From NCBI GenBank assembly GCA_021018815.1, contig JAITYX010000007.1, positions 9,042,501 to 9,106,500 on the forward strand: a DNA stretch of 64,000 bases. The letters are read 5' to 3'. The notes beneath the pieces are model-generated. The model ran no database searches. It was not told the origin of the DNA and was given only the letters and a program-made list of their open reading frames with translations. Shown here piece by piece: positions 37,422 through 49,205 of the stretch (position 1 is the first letter of the stretch; every line of letters starts with the position of its first letter). The stretch comes from Talinum fruticosum. Taxonomy: Eukaryota; Streptophyta; Magnoliopsida; Caryophyllales; Talinaceae. The translations under genes were made by a program, and so were the position numbers.

Positions 37422-38635
37422 TGAACCTATGACTTCCAAAAAATCATGAAGACTCGTATTCAATAAGATTTGGACATTAAAAAATCCCTCTCCTTGAGCC
37501 ATTGTATGAGCTTATTCAAGCAAATGCTTCAAGCACCTTGGTCTTCTGGACCCCTACGTAAGTGCTTGGTCCTTCATTTAGTCTTTCTAATCATTGCATC
37601 AGAAGTGAGATCTTCTACATCTCAGTTGGTCATTTGAATTATTGTGTAGCTAAAGTTTTGTATTAGCCCCAAAGAAGTCTCAAATATATGTTAGCCTCCA
37701 CATTAGCAACATAAGATCCCTTTGTTTATATCTCTAGACACGCTGGTTCTTGGCATATCAAAACGTTAGTCTCCTAAAATAGTTTCATTGTGTAGTTATA
37801 AAGTTAAAGAAAGGCCTCAATATAATTAAAATTCTTAATTAGAAATTTATCACTCAGTTTACACCCAATCAGAACAAATGAAACTTTATGTAAGTTGAGC
37901 TGCAGTATCATCACTTATTACAAGCAACAAGACTTGGTTGTGACTTATTATATCTCTCAAAAATGCCTCCAAGAGTTTTTAAGAACAAGACTATTGTCAT
38001 GAATTGTACGTCGTTAGTCATTATATCCCAACAACATGATTGAACACAAGAAAGGCCTACTTTGTACCCACTGTATCCAAAAAGACAGTGTAAGTGGTCA
38101 TTGAACATCAACTTGGACATGAACCAAAACCAGTGAGTGAGTTACCACATTCTATCTAAGCTCCTTTCAAAAATTATAGGTATAAAGAAGCCCATGAAAT
38201 GCAAGTTAGATTCTTACAATTACATTGAAACAGACATGAAAGCTAACCATTATTAATAATTCAAAGATAAAGCTGGGTATTCATGACATTAAATACAATA
38301 ACATGAATTCAGCCAATACTGAGAAAAATGGCTGTGGAACAACTCTCAAACAGTATTACATAAACATATTTATATCAATTATAAGCTACGAAAGAAACAG
38401 ACTCATGAACAACTACATTTTGACTTGAGAAACTTCACCACCGCATTCTTTACATCACAAAGGAGAATTACTGTGGTACAACCGAATTGACGTCCTTAAA
38501 TAGGCGGTGGTTTAGAAAAAAAAAATCAACTCCAAAATACGATACATTATAAGTCAACTTTGGTATATAAATATTCAATACCCCTAAAGTACAATTTATT
38601 TTAATCCAAAAATTATAAATTATATAATTTTTATT

Positions 38636-39410
38636 TTAATCATTGAATTTAAGAAAAAAACCACCACAAAATCGTTTGGGAGGACGAAGACAGAAATTCA
38701 AAAGAAAACAAACCTGAGTGAGCCCAAAAAGATTGGCTCTTGGGTCACAGGAAATAACCTTCGCCACGCCGTTACTGGAGAGACAAGGGAGGTGTTGTGG
38801 GTGTCCTCCGCCACAACCAGGAATCAAAATAGAGACAAGCACAAGAGGAAACAAAACCCAAGGATTTTTTTTTGATCGCAAAACCCAAAAGTTAAAAACA
38901 AGGTAATTTGATAAAAATTTGAAAGAAAACATAGTTAAGAATGGAGGGGAAAGAGAAAGAGAGTGTATCAGGAACAATGGAGGGAGCAGTGATTCACAAA
39001 ACCCTTATATTAAGCACACCATAACCAGTGACTCACTAACATACAAAGTCCTTCTAATTACAGTTTGGGCATTATCCAAATTTGACAATCAGTTTCAAAC
39101 ACAAAAATCATTAAAGACAATAAGAGAGGAAATTGGAAACCTCAAGCATTGACGATGAAGATGATACCTGTTAAAGTACCATCATGTACAATTCGCTTTC
39201 TTCTCCCATCGAAAAAGCGTCTTCAACACAATAGTTGGTAGAAATTTGCTTCACTGATGGTTGGGGGTTTGGGTGCCAGGCCGTGATCCCGTGAATTCAT
39301 AGTAACAGGCTCATTCATTCGCACAAGAGAATGTGAAGGGGCCAGAGAAGGATATAAAGACTGGAAAAGAGAGAAAAATAACTGGAAAAATAACCGCCTA
39401 TTTTTATAAA
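38636..39410 (-). other. Possible unassigned minus-strand gene start
   Basis: A TATA box on the minus strand (TTTATAAAAATAGG, about 39396-39410) lies upstream of an ATG at about 39323 beginning MNEPVTMNSRDHGLAPKPPT, which stops after ~32 codons. Another frame then continues (RRFFDGRRKRIVHDGTLTG) to a possible donor at 39171. Further down, 38640-38944 has a frame with a hydrophobic segment (VLFPLVLVSILIPG) and SNGVAKVISCDPRANLFGLTQ before a possible donor. I recognise no family. It may be the 5' part of a gene broken by the same indel problem as its neighbours, or noncoding. Confidence 0.3.
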
Positions 39411-39505
39411 CTTACAACAATGTCCTTAATTTTCAATGCACAGTAAAAGTCCTTATTAGTTTTTTAATCTCTGAAGGATTAAGGATTTAAACTAGGATCT
39501 TTAAC

Positions 39506-39563
39506 CGTGAGCTATTCCTAGCCTCCTAATCCTTTAAATGCTCACATGATTGGAATGTAATTA
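39506..39563. repeat. Dispersed direct repeat, copy 2
   Basis: Second copy of the sequence at 36155-36212, same orientation, differing by a handful of bases. Confidence 0.85.
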
Positions 39564-40261
39564 TTCGGAGGGAGTCAGTGGGAAGGGAAAAAACAGTAGT
39601 GAAAGTCTCTTGCAGCAGCCTTGCCCCCTCATCTCACCCTCAGCATTTAAAAAGATCTTTTGAAGTGGCAAAGCTGTTTTCCAAATTAATACATTTGTGC
39701 ATTAATCTAGTCATTAAAGATGCTCCTTCAGTTGCTTGGGACTGGGTCCGTATACGTAGAAGCGCATTCACCAGAATTAACTTCAAAAGAAAACAAAAGT
39801 CTGCGATATGCAAAGTGGAGCTGATGTTTCATGGTATTAGAGAAAACTACTCAGAATTGAGGATGTTTAAAGACTATTAACAGCTAAAGTGCTAGAACGA
39901 AGTGCATTCAAACATTGCTAAGTTTTTGTGGAGAGCTTGCCATGTTTAAAGACGAGTACTCCTGAACATCAATTTATAGATTCTAAATGTTGGATGTAAT
40001 ATTTGTGGCACAGAATGAATACATCGCGCCACTCCCTGACGCAGGTATCAATAACTAATGTAACCAAAACTCGAGATGATTATAGGGAGGGCTGCACGAA
40101 CTAATATTATTTCAAGTCATTGCAGGACAAAAACCAGATGCAATCCACCCTAACAAATTTGCTGCTGAGTTCATGTAATTTGAGTGTATGGTCTTGTAGC
40201 CTCTAACTACGACTGTAATTGATGAATTTTTCCACACAGAAACTCCCTCCAACAATTGTGA

Positions 40262-40275
40262 ACTATACTTGATGA
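40262..40275 (-). terminator. Candidate snRNA 3' box downstream of U5
   Basis: On the minus strand CATCAAGTATAG resembles the plant snRNA 3' box (CA, spacer, AGT, A-rich), just beyond the predicted U5 3' end. The match is weaker than that after U1. Confidence 0.5.
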
Positions 40276-40281
40276 AAGTTT

Positions 40282-40393
40282 CCATGAAGAAAACTTCCTC
40301 CAAAAATTAACGTATGCCATTTAATGCAGCGAGCACACGGTATTCTTTAGTAAAAGGCGAAAGAATAGTTCGCTCTGTGCTCACTGCATGGCT
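40282..40393 (-). ncRNA. U5: U5 spliceosomal snRNA
   Basis: The minus strand carries the invariant U5 loop I (CTTTCGCCTTTTACTAAAG, plus-strand 40345-40363), which holds exon ends during splicing. The outer stem is formed by ATGCAGTGAGCAC and GTGCTCGCTGCAT. A single-stranded Sm site AATTTTTGG follows, then a 3' stem-loop (GAAG, loop, CTTC). About 112 nt. A USE and TATA-like box lie at the right distance upstream. No poly-A tail or target-site duplication is seen, so a true gene is favoured. Exact 5' and 3' ends are estimates. Confidence 0.92.
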
Positions 40394-40421
40394 GCGTGAG
40401 AAGTAATGCCAAATACGCTGC

Positions 40422-40472
40422 TTCTTAAACTCAACAGCCAACGCAATTGTTTCCTTTTTGTCGATGTGGGAC
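40422..40472 (-). promoter_or_regulatory. U5 snRNA promoter: USE and TATA-like box
   Basis: GTCCCACATCGA on the minus strand (40472-40461) matches the plant USE. TTTAAGAA at 40429-40422 is TATA-like, with the same 31-base gap as in the U1 promoter, as expected for polymerase II. The TATA is weaker than the U1 one. Confidence 0.85.
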
Positions 40473-41009
40473 ATTTCACTTCCAAATACGAAGACGTTTC
40501 CACAGCTGTAAACATGTAACCTATAGATGGGCTCTGCCTCTCCCTCTCCCTCTCCATCTTATAGCACATCCTTCGAATATGATTACTGGAGTGGATAAAT
40601 GGCTTAATTATTTGTACATGTTGCTATATTATTATATTCAATAATAAATGGGAAAATATATGAAAATCATATCAAATTTACCCTATTTAGTTAAGACTCT
40701 AAAATTAGATATGGTTATCTAAAGAACGTTTCAAGGCTATCAAATTAATTGCTTTCATTTAATTAATTATACCTTGCACTAAAATAAGAAGTGACCACAA
40801 AATATGGATTCCAAAATCCAAAGTATCAACTTTAGGAACCTCAGCTTTGGGGAACCTTGTAAGTACAAATTTTTGTTCCCACAAACAAAACCAAGTCCTC
40901 ATAAATACAGAGAAAATATTATCAAAACAACCTTAACCATTGTTATCATATATGCTTTCTAATCTCAAGACTAAGATTTGACAAAATCAAACCTTCCATT
41001 GTTGGAATC

Positions 41010-43307
41010 ATGGTTGGAGAAACCTTCCAATTGCCTAGGAAAGGCGAACATTGCCATGATAATGAGATTCACATGGCTGAGGGTGAAATTTATCAATGGA
41101 CAAGTATTAGTGAAATTGATATACCTCAATTTAAAGAATTGTCGGAAGATGATGAAGAAGAAGAAGAAGAAGGTATTCAAGATTATTATTTTTCAGACAC
41201 ATCTAATTGTACTTCAACATCTACTTCTACATTTAAACCTTATCCTAAAAAGAGAAGCATCGACAAAAGAGGATTTTTAAGAGGGGAAAAGAAAAAGTTA
41301 TACAAAAGGCGTTACTTCAGTTGAGGTCCAATTTAGAGGATGCTCTTAAAGAAAATTCCCTTTTGAAGATGCCCATTTGTCCCTTCTCAATGAAGAAGAT
41401 AAACTATGGCTAGACGAGAACATTAAGGATATTGCCCTTTGGGGAGTGCCCTTGTTACCGAGCAAAGGACACGAAGGGACAGACATAATCTTGCTGAAGT
41501 TCCTTAAAGCCCAAGGTTACAAGGTCAATGATGCCCTAGAAATGCTTAGGAAGACATTGATATGGAGAATAAAAGAAAAAATTGATCAAATTTTGGAGGA
41601 AACAATTGGAGATGATCAAGATGAGCTTGATAAGGTGGCGTTTACACAAGGTGTGGACAAAGAGGGGCATATGTTGTGTTTCAATGTATATGGCGCTTTT
41701 AAGGACAAAATTTTATTTAACAAATATTTCAGCACATACGAAAATAGAAGGAATTTTATACGGTGGAGAGTTCAATTTATGGAGAAAAGTATCAAGAAAT
41801 TGGATTTCAGGGAAGGTAGGGTTCATTCCTTTCTTTTGATAAGTGACATGAAGAATGCTCCAGGCCCCGGGAATAGGATGAAGGACTTGGGTCCTATGAG
41901 CAGAGAAGCCTTTAATCTCTTTCAACAATATTACCCTGAGCTCATTCATAAGCATGTGAGTTTTTATTTATATTAATTATGGACATTTTGTCAACATATC
42001 ATGGATTACTTCAACTTACATGCTCAAATAATGAAATTGTCACAATATATAAGCTTTCAATCTCTTTCATATATGCTCTAATGAAAACTTTATCTGATTA
42101 AGTTTTTTGAATTTTACAGATAATAATAAATACTCCATTCCGGTATTACCTATACCATGGCGTAGTCACACAATATTGTACTCACGGAACCAAAAAGAAG
42201 TTTGTGTTAGCAAGGCCCTACCTCGATTCTTGAAACACTGTTGAAGTGAGATTTTCGTAATGAAATATTAATTTTGTTAATTTTCTTTAGCTATTTTCTC
42301 GATTTGAAATTTTACTGAATTTAAAAATTTTTTTAAAAAGGACTTAATTATATACATCAAAAAATTGTAATTTTTAATATTTCTGCCAGAAGCATAGGCA
42401 TAGCATGAACAAATTCAAGTTGTTTTTTTTTTTTTTTGGGGGGGATTGTTATCTTGCATCTAAGTTAAATATTTTGTTTGAATAAATTGACAGGTACATT
42501 TCCCTGAAAATATCCCACTGGCCTACGGTGGCCTTGGACGACCAAATGATGAAGAATTCACAGCGGAGGACCCAATCCTGGAATGTAATCTTCGTGGAGG
42601 TTCTGTGGCTACCTTCAAAATTCCAAGTTCTCAGGTGAAGTTTTCTTTAAATTAATCACAAACTTTAATCATATTCATTTTTTATTTTTCTTAAAAAACT
42701 AAGTATGATTCAAAATTTAAAAATTTTATTTGAACTTTATACATTAAAAAGAATCAAAATCTTTCACATGTTTTCAATATTATATTTGGATTATACAATT
42801 TACAAGAAAAATTACGATCAAAACCGAATTGCATGTCCTTATCTGAAAACTAAGTCAATTATATAGTAAACATCATATCAAGACCCAAAAAACCCCGAAA
42901 AAAAAAGTTATCTGGAACATATTTGAATGTATGTAAAATTAAATATTCATCTGTTCAAATTTTTTTGTTTTTAGTTTCTAATTATTTTTGTATTTATTTT
43001 TGACGATTATTTAGGGGAATGTGACGATAGTATGGGAGGTGATGGTAGTAGGATGGGATGTGACATACAAGGATGAATTTGTGCCAGATGACGAAGGCTC
43101 ATACAAAATATTGCTTTTTCTGAGAAGAAAATAAAAGAGAGTGTGAGAAATTCATTTTACATAAATGAACCAGGGAGGATATTAATTACCATAAAGAATA
43201 TTGCCTACATCAAGAAGAAGGTTTTCATTAGAAGAAAAAGTAAGATCACTTTGCCTGTCTATATGACTACTTGTGATCATCATGAACATATCATTAATGT
43301 AACTTAG
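41010..43307 (+). CDS. Patellin-like SEC14-GOLD protein, four exons (five apparent indels)
   Basis: Predicted phosphoinositide-binding lipid-transfer protein of the patellin family, which acts at membranes and the cell plate. Exons: 41010-41955, 42120-42245, 42494-42634, 43015-43307. N-terminus has an acidic stretch (EDDEEEEEE) followed by a helix (KVIQKALLQLRSNLEDAL). Then CRAL-TRIO N (LWGVPLLPSKG, ILLKFLKAQGYKVNDALEML), SEC14 lipid-binding domain (to YISPENIPLAYGGLG across exons 2-3), and a C-terminal GOLD domain (VTIVWEVMVVGWDVTYKDEFVP). One-base losses are inferred at 41270-41296, 41358-41364, 42502-42504 and 43115-43119, and one gained base at 42227-42232. Restored length about 502 residues. 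Five breaks make a pseudogene possible, but junction phases are intact and neighbours show the same errors. Confidence 0.82.
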
Positions 43308-44770
43308 GGGTTTTTTTTTTTTTAATTTTTATGATCATCAAAGGAAAATTTTGCCTTTTTTTTTTTTTTACTTTGATGATGGTGATCCCCTATTTTTATT
43401 TTTTTCTTCCCTCCTTTGGTATGAACAGTTGTCATTACTTCAATAGTCACGGTATAATATATCCAAAAAGGTGAAAAATAATTAATAGTCACCATTTTCG
43501 AAATATCAAGAATTTTGAACGATGTGTACCTCATATGAAGAGTTGTCCAATGGAAAATTTTGTATTTTTTATTTGTTGGATATATAAGTACTTTTTTCTT
43601 CTCTTTTTTTGGTACATAAGGTGTAAAACACAAATATATATAAATTAGTTAAAGAAATTGGCTTTAAGTAATATTCATTTTTACTTGACCGAACGTTAGC
43701 TCAGTTGGTATCTCATTTACTTGCGGTGACAGTTTGTTTGTTTGTGAGACTTTGAGTTTTGTTTCCCTATCTCTCATGCATATTAGCCATTGAATTTTCT
43801 TGAGATAGAAGGTTCGACGAGTGGTGTAAAACTATCATATTTTTAAAAAAATAAACGTTGACAATGATTACAAATATCTAAATTTAAATTCCACCAAAAG
43901 AATCCAAATTTTAACCTCCACTAAAAAAACTATTTTGGTTGAGGTGCAACGATAAGAAACAAAAATACACTATAAGCCAATCAAAATTGATAATAAAGTT
44001 TCATATTTTTGTTTTTTGGTACGAAGGAGAATAGCCCATGTAAGCAACATTGGAATCCAATTCTCTACATTATAGTCGTGAATTGATCTCCTAACTACAT
44101 GATTAACTAATCCACTCTCATTACATACATAAAATCGATCATTCTTATGTACTGATTTCATAGGTTTTTAAGATTGATAAGTACACTCACTCGCTTAGAC
44201 CCATTAACTTAGGGAAGTTCAATGGGCTGAATAGGTCGAAGGGGAATTATGTCAAGCCCCAAATTACCTCCAACACACTCAAATTCCTTAGAAGAGAAAA
44301 TTTGTGCCCCTAGATTCGAACCTGGAGAAAGTTTGGAAGGTACACTCAGACAGTGATCTCATAGGTTTAGGTAATACCACATGGACTAGTTTTTGGTTTA
44401 CATCTTTTGAGCCAAATAGTCACATAAATAATTTGAATGTTGATAGGTAGCTTTCAATGTTATTTTTTTAAAGTTAAAAAAGATTTTTGTATGCAAAATA
44501 TGAAGTGTTACCAATGCCACATGTGAATTGTAATCCTTTGGAGTTAATGATAATTTTCTTTAATTATCACTCTCATTATCATCCATGAGGGTCGTATGGT
44601 GAGATATACACTTCCACCAAGTGGCCCAAGTGGGCTTACATATGTACAAAACCATAACATTTTAAATAAATTAAAAAAAAACTCTACCATCAACATCAAC
44701 TACTCCGAAAGCAACCCTTTCAAATTCGGGTCTCCTCTAAATGGATCCATCGGACCCTGACCGACAAACA
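43308..44770. other. Intergenic stretch between patellin-like and MKK genes
   Basis: No gene is visible. TTAGCTCAGTTGGTA at about 43695-43709 resembles a tRNA A box, and a B-box-like GATTCGAACCTGG (minus sense) occurs at about 44312-44324. They are too far apart and too isolated to be one tRNA; each may be a SINE relic. Confidence 0.4.
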
Positions 44771-44776
44771 AACGGA

Positions 44777-45744
44777 TCAACGTTCCGCTAATTTCTTCTT
44801 CTTGCAAATAAACGGGTGGGTCAACAACTGGGCCGCGGACCACCTCTTACTAGACTCCTTTTGCAAGCAGCAACTCACGAAGCTCCGAAACTCCTCCGAC
44901 CCGGATCCTTCTGGTAATTCGGGCGGATCACTGAAACAAATCGCGCACATCAGGGTAGCCCAATCGGGTCGTTCCCCGGGCGACAAGAACGGAAAATAAC
45001 CCAAGTAGAGCTCCATTAACGTCAACCCAAGGCTCCAAATATCCGCGGCGTACCCGTTATAGTACCCGCCGTGTCTATCCGGATCGAACCGCTCAGGGCT
45101 CATGTAAGCGCAGGTGCCCACGTAGGAATTACACGGGTCGAGAGTTCGACCCATGATACGACCCACGCCAAAATCCGCGATCTTCACTTCCCAACCCGAA
45201 TTCACCAGAAGGTTGGCGGGTTTGATATCGCGGTGGACGATTTTGTGGCTGTGGAGATATTTCAAGCCGTTGAGGACCTGGAACGCCACGTCAGCAAGGA
45301 GCTCCTCCGAGAATGTGCCGGAGGACTTTAGGGCGGAATCCAGTGTGCCGCGGTCCATGTACTCCATGAGGACGGCGAGGTCTCCGTCGGGGAGGTCGGA
45401 GACCCCGTGGCATCGTACGACGAAGGGGAGTCGCCAGCGACTCGCCGGAGGATCTCCCTCTCGCGGCAGATCTGGAGGCGGACGTCGGCGGAGGAAGAGG
45501 CGGAAATCAGCTTGAGGGCGAAGATGGCGCCGGTCTGCTTGTGGTCGACTTTGTAGACGGTGCCGCCGTTGCCGCGGCCGAGGACGGAGAGCTTGGTGTA
45601 GTCGGAGAGGGAGAAGCCGGCTGCGGCGGTGGAGGTGGTGGTGGTAGATGGAGGGAGAGGTAAGGGGAAAGAGGGACGGCGCTGGGAGGTTTCCGGCAAG
45701 GGGAGGCGGAGCTTTAGCTGGCGGCGTTCTCTTACTAGTGCCAT
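44777..45744 (-). CDS. MKK9: Group-D MAP kinase kinase, MKK9-like (one apparent frameshift)
   Basis: Dual-specificity kinase that phosphorylates MAP kinases; MKK9 acts in ethylene, stress and senescence signalling in Arabidopsis (family knowledge). Starts [18 protein letters not shown], the group-D docking-type N-terminus. Kinase motifs: glycine loop [10 protein letters not shown], catalytic Lys in [22 protein letters not shown], and an activation loop [11 protein letters not shown] matching the plant S/T-x5-S/T pattern, then YMSPERFD. Intronless, as usual for group D, and about 322 residues after correction. One C is missing from the run read on the plus strand as GGGG at 45425-45428; without it the frame ends soon after [15 protein letters not shown]. 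The gene is markedly GC-richer than its surroundings, typical of this family. Confidence 0.92.
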
Positions 45745-45989
45745 GTTTGGTAGAGATGTTTGAAGTGAAGAAAGTAGGAGCGTTTTTGATTTTGCAGAGT
45801 GTGGGTTTATATATGAGTAGGTGAGTGGAGCACGTGCGTTAAATCAGAGAGAGCGTATGATGGATTAGATCAAAATGGTGGAGTTAATTTGAGTGTTTAA
45901 TTGCATTTTCTTTTTCTGAATTGGGTAGGCTTTGATGGTTAGATAGAAACATCAAACATCCTCTTCAACTACTACAACTTGCTTAAATT

Positions 45990-45991
<2 letters not shown>

Positions 45992-46037
<46 letters not shown>
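45992..46037. repeat. (AT)n microsatellite
   Basis: About 23 AT units upstream of the MKK gene start (minus-strand promoter side). Confidence 0.95.
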
Positions 46038-46039
<2 letters not shown>

Positions 46040-46719
46040 AGTAGGGATATACTTATAAGTAACTATAATACTCCCTATAATTAATGGTATCATTATCCTC
46101 GCTTCAAAATACTATATCAATATTCAATTGCAATGGTATCAATATTCGTATCGTAGGATTTAATGGTGATATATACACAATACACCTAAATCTCCCTTAC
46201 CTCGAGAATTTATAACAGATTTGGTAATAATTTAGAATTAATTTTTAATTAGCTTCTTAAAAATAAAACATGTATAATATTTTTTTCTAACACCTTCTTA
46301 ACTCAAAGTAATTTGTAAAACCAACTTCAATGATATATATTTATTTTCTCTTTTTCATCATAATACATAAAAATTGTTAGAGGTAAAATTTAAAATTATT
46401 TTTTCAATAATTATTTTTCTAAAACTTTTACAATTACCTAGCTCAAATTAAGCATATGAAGATCACCAAATTTTTCAAGGGTCTCACTTTATATGATTGC
46501 ATATGATGGTGCTGCACCTGCACATAAGAAACACATTTAGTTACTACATTCATGTGATGAACGCTTATTGTTGTGCACTAGAGGACACACAAGTGGCGGC
46601 TAGCGAGACCAATCATAGAGGTCACCATATTTATTCCCAAAAATAAAAATACATATCAAAATAATTTTAAAAAAATAGTAGTATGCCACATATCCATCAT
46701 ATATATATATATATATATA

Positions 46720-46927
46720 CACTATAAAAAAATTGAAATAATGACAGGATTTCCGACGGAAGACGAAATTTTGAAGTTATGTTGAGATTTCCGACGGAAA
46801 TGTCCATTTGAATTTTGCTTGTCGTGCAGAGTTGACCGACGAGAATTCCTAAAAAGAATTCCGCTGGACTGTCCGATGGGTCTTATCCCCATCGGAAATT
46901 TTCTATCGTTATTTTTGTGTTTTTTAT

Positions 46928-46929
<2 letters not shown>
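46720..46929. mobile_element. CACTA-like MITE, about 210 bp
   Basis: The left end is CACTATAAAAAAATTG followed by repeated TTTCCGACGGAA motifs, typical of CACTA (En/Spm) ends. The right end, reverse-complemented, reads CCATAAAAAACACAAAAATAACG and then TTTCCGATGG, matching the left end over about 40 bases at roughly three of four positions. There is no transposase. AT microsatellites touch both sides (46700-46719 and 46930-47001), so it appears to have inserted into, or seeded, an AT array. Confidence 0.75.

Positions 46930-47001
<72 letters not shown>
46930..47001. repeat. (AT)n microsatellite, about 36 units
   Basis: Long uninterrupted AT array directly at the right end of the CACTA-like element; a shorter one (46700-46719) is at its left end. 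Confidence 0.95.
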
Positions 47002-47005
<4 letters not shown>

Positions 47006-47009
47006 ATTA

Positions 47010-49030
47010 AGTATTTATCTTAAATTGGCCATCAATTTGTTTTGGTTGGGGTAGCTTTAGCTTGTCTAGTTGTGTTGAGTAGAATTAGTCCCATTTGTGG
47101 GGGTAGGATGAATTATTGGTTGAGAGGGTCCCTCTTTTTTGGGTGTTGATTGGAATGAGAGGGATTGTAGCATTTGTTTAATTAATTTATTAATTTGTTT
47201 TTTCTAATGGAATTTATTAATTATTTGGTTCTGTAGTTTATAATTTAAATTTTATTCTTAATATTACACCTTGATGTGGTTTTATGAAACTTGCGTTGCC
47301 TTGGTGCATTTCATGATTGCAACCAAAAGATGAAACTAATTGGGATTAGGGGCTGTTTTCTATTTGATCTAGGATTTTCGTGGAAACGTCTACCTACCCC
47401 CACCCCCCACCCCCACCCCCTCAAAAAAAAAAAAAAATTATTGAACTGTATTAGATTTATATTTTAGAAAAACAATTCCAATTTATTAAAATACTCAATT
47501 TTAAAAACAACTTTGATTTAAATGTCAAACTTATCACCTATAGTAGAATAGTAATCAATAACGCCAATTTATATGTTTATTTTTTTAAGCCAAAAGGCTC
47601 GTCCATGATAAGTTAGATAATGTTACAATGCACCAACTCAAGAAATTAGAATAATTTTAGAGGCCCTAGAGTATAGCAACAAAGATCAAAGCACCATAAT
47701 CTTTTATTTGTTTGATTAGATAAGTAAATTTTAACGTTGGGTTTGAAATTATTTAAAATTAACCCATGATTATTTTATAATCCTTTCTTATATAAAAATA
47801 TATTTAGTTTTAATTATTTTAGTTATTTATAAGTATTATTTATCATGTACACCGACGAAAATTCTTTCTATATAAAATTATATGCCACTATTTTAAAAAT
47901 ATACATTGACTTTAAATTTTTTAATGGTAAGATTAATGAGATGGTTTGAAACCAACGTCATTATCTTTCAAAGAAATAAAACTTACTTTAATATTTAAAA
48001 TTAATTATTGGTGAAGAATGTCCATAGATGAATGTACGTATTGTACTATTCACTAAAACAATATTTTTCTTTGCATAAAAAGAAATGGATTGGGGACGAT
48101 TAAAAAGAAAATCCATCCTGTAATTGTTGAGATAACATCTTATTTTGTCAGGTCATATATAATTATTATGAACGGGTTATATATATAACCTTTTTAGAGA
48201 TATATACCAAATTTGTGAGTATCACAATTAATATCATATAAATAGGATAAGATGCCTTTATGTAAGGAGATGATATGAGGAATACTCAAAGTACCATTTG
48301 ATTGTAATATATAAATTATTATAAGATAATTTTACCTAAATATTTAATATAGATATGCTTTTTTAAAATATTGCTAAACTATATGTTTAATTTTCTCCCC
48401 TCTTAATGTCTTCCAACTCTTACGTCATTACTCAATATGTCTTATATGCCTAAATGATAGTTCTTTCACTTCTATTTTGTATGTGTCACCAACAAAGACT
48501 AATTTAAATGATTTGATATTTGTTCTCTTCAAATAATGTTTCGGTATGAGTCTTGTGAATAAAGAATATATACGATGAAAAATCTACCTCTCATGAAGGT
48601 CAATTGTAACTCGACTCCAAGTAAATAAATGATCTAAATTTTTTATAAAAAAATGTATGACATGTGTTGTTTTATAGAAGTTTTAAAAAGCTCTTGGATC
48701 CTTTTGCCATTATGTTTTAAGTTTTTTTTCTATTTTTTTACTATATTTATTTTTTTATACCTCGTGTCACTGTGTTGTGGCATTTTTATCCAAATTGTCA
48801 TTGGGAATTTTTTTATTTATGCTTTACTTAATTAAAGGTAAATAAAAAATTAAAACTCAGTGATACTTAAAATTGATGGCATTTAGGAATACTCATTTAT
48901 AACATAAATGACACGAAATTAAAAAGTAAAACACAGTGGACGAAACGGAGAAAATTCTCAAATATATTAGCAAATGAATTCCGTAAATACTAAAAATATA
49001 TTAGCAAATGAAACCAAGACCTCAATTCAA
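47010..49030. other. AT-rich intergenic stretch
   Basis: No gene or element recognised. A C-rich run followed by A15 occurs at about 47395-47440. Confidence 0.5.
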
Positions 49031-49037
49031 AATGACG

Positions 49038-49110
49038 TGGAGCTGCGGGGAATCGAACCCCGTGCCTCTCGCATGCGAAGCGAGCGCTCTACCATATGAG
49101 CTACAACCCC
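49038..49110 (-). tRNA. trnA-CGC: tRNA-Ala, anticodon CGC
   Basis: The minus strand folds into a full cloverleaf of 73 nt. The 7-bp acceptor stem is GGGGTTG with CAGCTCC (one G-T and one T-G pair), discriminator A. D-arm GTAGCTCATATGGTAGAGC is an intact A box. Anticodon stem CTCGC/GCGAG encloses loop TTCGCAT with CGC. T-arm CGGGGTTCGATTCCCCG is an intact B box. No intron, no encoded CCA: a nuclear gene. It lies 95 bases upstream of the PPR start codon, on the opposite strand. Confidence 0.96.
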
Positions 49111-49205
49111 ATCCATTGATTATCAAAAGTTTTATTATTATTTAAACTAAAGTCATCAAGATTTTTCTTGGTCTTTTGTACGAAATCTATCGACTCTGAG
49201 AATTG

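Noticed and set aside
39578..39880. 100-codon plus-strand open frame
   Set aside because: No recognisable motif, and it overlaps the dispersed-repeat flank; no support as a gene.
41010..43307. Calling the patellin-like gene a pseudogene
   Set aside because: Despite five indels, splice sites and phases and all three domains are preserved, and the error type matches neighbouring essential-type genes.
43690..43775. tRNA-like A box (TTAGCTCAGTTGG)
   Set aside because: No acceptor, anticodon or T stems can be paired and the B box is missing, so not a tRNA gene; at most a SINE relic.
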